From assembly GCA_019420585.1 (NCBI GenBank), contig JAHZGX010000012.1, forward strand, positions 1 through 64,000: 64,000 nt of DNA, written 5' to 3'. Position 1 is the stretch's first letter; each line of letters opens with the position of its first letter. Shown here one piece after another: positions 62,232-64,000 of the stretch. Below the pieces are notes generated by a model that was not told the origin of the DNA, did no database searches, and saw only the letters and a program-made list of their open reading frames with translations. Made by a program: the position numbers and the translations under genes. The stretch is from Prevotellaceae bacterium (lineage in GTDB: Bacteria > Bacteroidota > Bacteroidia > Bacteroidales > Bacteroidaceae).

Positions 62232-64000
62232 TTACTTGATAGTACCGTATCTCTTAAGATATTTCTTGGCAGCAGCCGGTGTTGCCCACTGAGAATCGTA
62301 CCTGCCGTTCACCAGTTCGGTATGGTTCAGCACACCGTCAATCTGATGAATCACGGCGGCACTGGAAGCATCCAGGCTGATGCCTGTCATCACAACGCCC
62401 ACAGGACGTCTCGAACAGGACATGTCACGAGCCAGCACATTCTTCTCGCCCACAGTCTCCATCTTGTGAGTAGGATCTATCTTGTGGGTAACGTCATCAC
62501 ATACACGAAGTATTGCCTCATCGCCTTTCTTGATTCTGTCCACATGAATCTTGCAGAAGAGCCCCAATTCATTGTCATAACTTGAAGTCACCATCTCGTT
62601 GTCGGCCAACTCGGTCTTGTCAGAGAACACAGAATTGTCGGCAAAATGGTAACGGATGAAGTTGGTCAAATAAGAAATCTTGGCCTGTATACGCAGGCTG
62701 TCTTCTGTGGTCTCCAAAGAGTCTGTGTACTCATATATAATATTGTCGGGGCTGGAATCCGGACTCTGCTTCCAGTCGTTAGTCTCGGGATCCCACTCCT
62801 TCTTGCGGTGCGACATATAGTCTTCCTCTATCTCCTCCCAAGTGGGCAGGCCGGCAGCAATGGCAGCACGAACAGCCTCGTTGGTGGGCACAAACACGGT
62901 GTAGCGATAGTTGTTGAAGAACTGTACGTTATAGTCAGGACCGTTATCATTGACAAACACATGGTACTTCTTCAGAGCCGACTTCTGTTCTGAACTTGAC
63001 CAACGCTCGTCCACCAGTCCGCAACCCACGATGATGTTGTCATAAGCATCAGCCTGGCAGAGATAATAGAACTCGGAATAGGGATTGTTAGCCCAAGCCT
63101 CTTCGTCCCATCTGTTCTGGTCATCATCATTCGTCATGATACTATATACACTGCGGTAAGTAGGAATCAAAGGAGAGTCCATCACATAAGTCTGACCATT
63201 CTTCAGTCCCTCAAAGGGCTTTGTCACATTACATGCAGTAACACCCTTGTTATCAGACTGGACATTCTGGCGCTGGTTCTCCAACTGGAAACCGCCCATG
63301 GCCTGTATTACATGGCCATCCTTGTCACGCACCACCTTGATGGCATTGCCGTTCTTGGAAAGGAAATATTCGTCCTCACCATTGATGGGATTAGTTCCAT
63401 CATGCACAATGGTGTGGCTTTCCAAAATATCCTTCAGTCGGTTGGTCTTCTCGTTCTGGTCCACGGTACCGCCCTGACCGGTAATCCTACGTCCGATGGT
63501 TCCTACCGGATTTCCTTCCGTGGCATTGTATGCACCAGCATAATTGTAGTTGGCAGCATCGATGGGGAACTGCTTGTTGGTGAATGAGAACTGTATCACA
63601 CGGGGAGTACGGCTCTTCATACTGGTGGGGTCATAATAATAGAGAAGCGCTGAGTCAGAAGGCAAGAAGAAGGTGAACTCACTCTGCATAGCCTTCAGGT
63701 AAGCATAGTAGTTCAGTCCCATGTATGTCTGGTCATAGATGGCCCAGTTGATAATGTTGTTGGTCTTGCTGATATAGGCAGGTGAAGTTACCGAAGTATA
63801 GTCGGCAGGACCATAGATATCACTCATTATATATACAGCACCATTGGAAGCCAGCAGACAGGTGTCAATCTTCTCAATATCCTCGGCATAGAAGAGTTGC
63901 TCCTGAGCATCGTCGCGGAGTTTGGTCATCTTGCTGGGTACGCTGCCCACGAAAGAGCGAATCATGATGATATTGATAAGACTCTGCAAGGTACCCAAGG
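62232..64000 (-). CDS. FAS1 (fasciclin) domain protein, N terminus beyond window
   Basis: The open frame runs to the right edge without a clear start, so this is a partial gene of at least 588 codons. It shows FAS1 features: a FVPTNEAVRAAIAAG segment, TNFIRYHFADNSVFSD and AAVIHQIDGVLNHTELV near the end. A second copy of the fold is likely in the first half (YYAYLKAMQSEFTFFLPSDS). It is the first visible gene of the operon and lies 12 bp before the SusC gene. Confidence 0.82.
   Translation of the reverse strand, partial: LGTLQSLINIIMIRSFVGSVPSKMTKLRDDAQEQLFYAEDIEKIDTCLLASNGAVYIMSDIYGPADYTSVTSPAYISKTNNIINWAIYDQTYMGLNYYAYLKAMQSEFTFFLPSDSALLYYYDPTSMKSRTPRVIQFSFTNKQFPIDAANYNYAGAYNATEGNPVGTIGRRITGQGGTVDQNEKTNRLKDILESHTIVHDGTNPINGEDEYFLSKNGNAIKVVRDKDGHVIQAMGGFQLENQRQNVQSDNKGVTACNVTKPFEGLKNGQTYVMDSPLIPTYRSVYSIMTNDDDQNRWDEEAWANNPYSEFYYLCQADAYDNIIVGCGLVDERWSSSEQKSALKKYHVFVNDNGPDYNVQFFNNYRYTVFVPTNEAVRAAIAAGLPTWEEIEEDYMSHRKKEWDPETNDWKQSPDSSPDNIIYEYTDSLETTEDSLRIQAKISYLTNFIRYHFADNSVFSDKTELADNEMVTSSYDNELGLFCKIHVDRIKKGDEAILRVCDDVTHKIDPTHKMETVGEKNVLARDMSCSRRPVGVVMTGISLDASSAAVIHQIDGVLNHTELVNGRYDSQWATPAAAKKYLKRYGTIK

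Overview
The window looks like a chromosome segment of a Bacteroidales bacterium, most likely Prevotella/Bacteroides-like. The reasons are the repeated TAnnTTTG promoter motif upstream of many genes, SusC/SusD pairs, a Na+-pumping decarboxylase (oadGAB), a carboxynorspermidine synthase next to recA, and a C-terminal domain of the Bacteroidetes class II ribonucleotide reductase type. The species cannot be named from this sequence alone. I found no rRNA, no convincing tRNA and no CRISPR array.

Layout. (1) 1-8.1 kb is mostly core: a frameshifted lipoprotein gene, a small outer-membrane barrel, an acyltransferase gene broken by an amber codon, then a conserved unknown gene, carboxynorspermidine synthase, recA and dnaK. 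(2) 8.2-9.0 kb holds two copies, in opposite orientation, of a ~417-bp MITE-like element; a third copy sits at 31.6-32.0 kb. (3) 9.0-19.9 kb is a minus-strand defence island. An XRE regulator is followed by an EVE-domain protein, a DUF262-DUF1524 (GmrSD-like) nuclease, a complete Wadjet set jetA-jetB-jetC-jetD, and two decayed genes (Fic and a DUF6155-like protein). The genes from EVE to fic are packed with overlaps or gaps of at most about 20 bp. (4) 20.0-25.6 kb is rich in remnants (interrupted small ORF, cupin with an amber codon, LytTR fragment, frameshifted fragments) mixed with an intact nitroreductase/AraC pair, a membrane protein and a CatB-like acetyltransferase. (5) 25.7-31.6 kb carries a small winged-helix protein, a DUF1349 lipoprotein, a four-helix membrane protein, a PD-(D/E)XK protein, pabB-pabC and a flavoprotein. 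(6) 32.1-48.8 kb is mostly minus-strand housekeeping: rfbC, a clan GH-A glycosidase, oadB-oadA-oadG, folB, a nitroreductase fused to a ribonucleotide-reductase C-terminal domain, dnaA, an MCE/MlaD protein, a cell-wall amidase, a TonB receptor, asnA and a GH29 fucosidase. (7) 49.1-64.0 kb is one long minus-strand operon, FAS1-SusC-SusD-FAS1-SusC-SusD, open at the right edge and closed by a strong terminator on the left.

How the parts work together. The Wadjet operon should recognise and cut small circular DNA: JetC is the SMC motor, JetA the kleisin, JetB the KITE protein and JetD the Toprim nuclease. It is co-transcribed with two other nucleic-acid-sensing proteins, so it may be a composite defence unit. 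oadGAB couples decarboxylation of oxaloacetate or a related acid to sodium export. The two FAS1-SusC-SusD triads probably capture and import glycans or peptides at the cell surface. No catabolic enzyme lies in the part of that operon visible here.

The clustering of frameshifts and in-frame stops between 8 and 26 kb, with intact genes between them, points to a turnover zone bounded by copies of the same repeat element. Some homopolymer frameshifts could instead be sequencing errors; the base-substitution stops are harder to explain that way.
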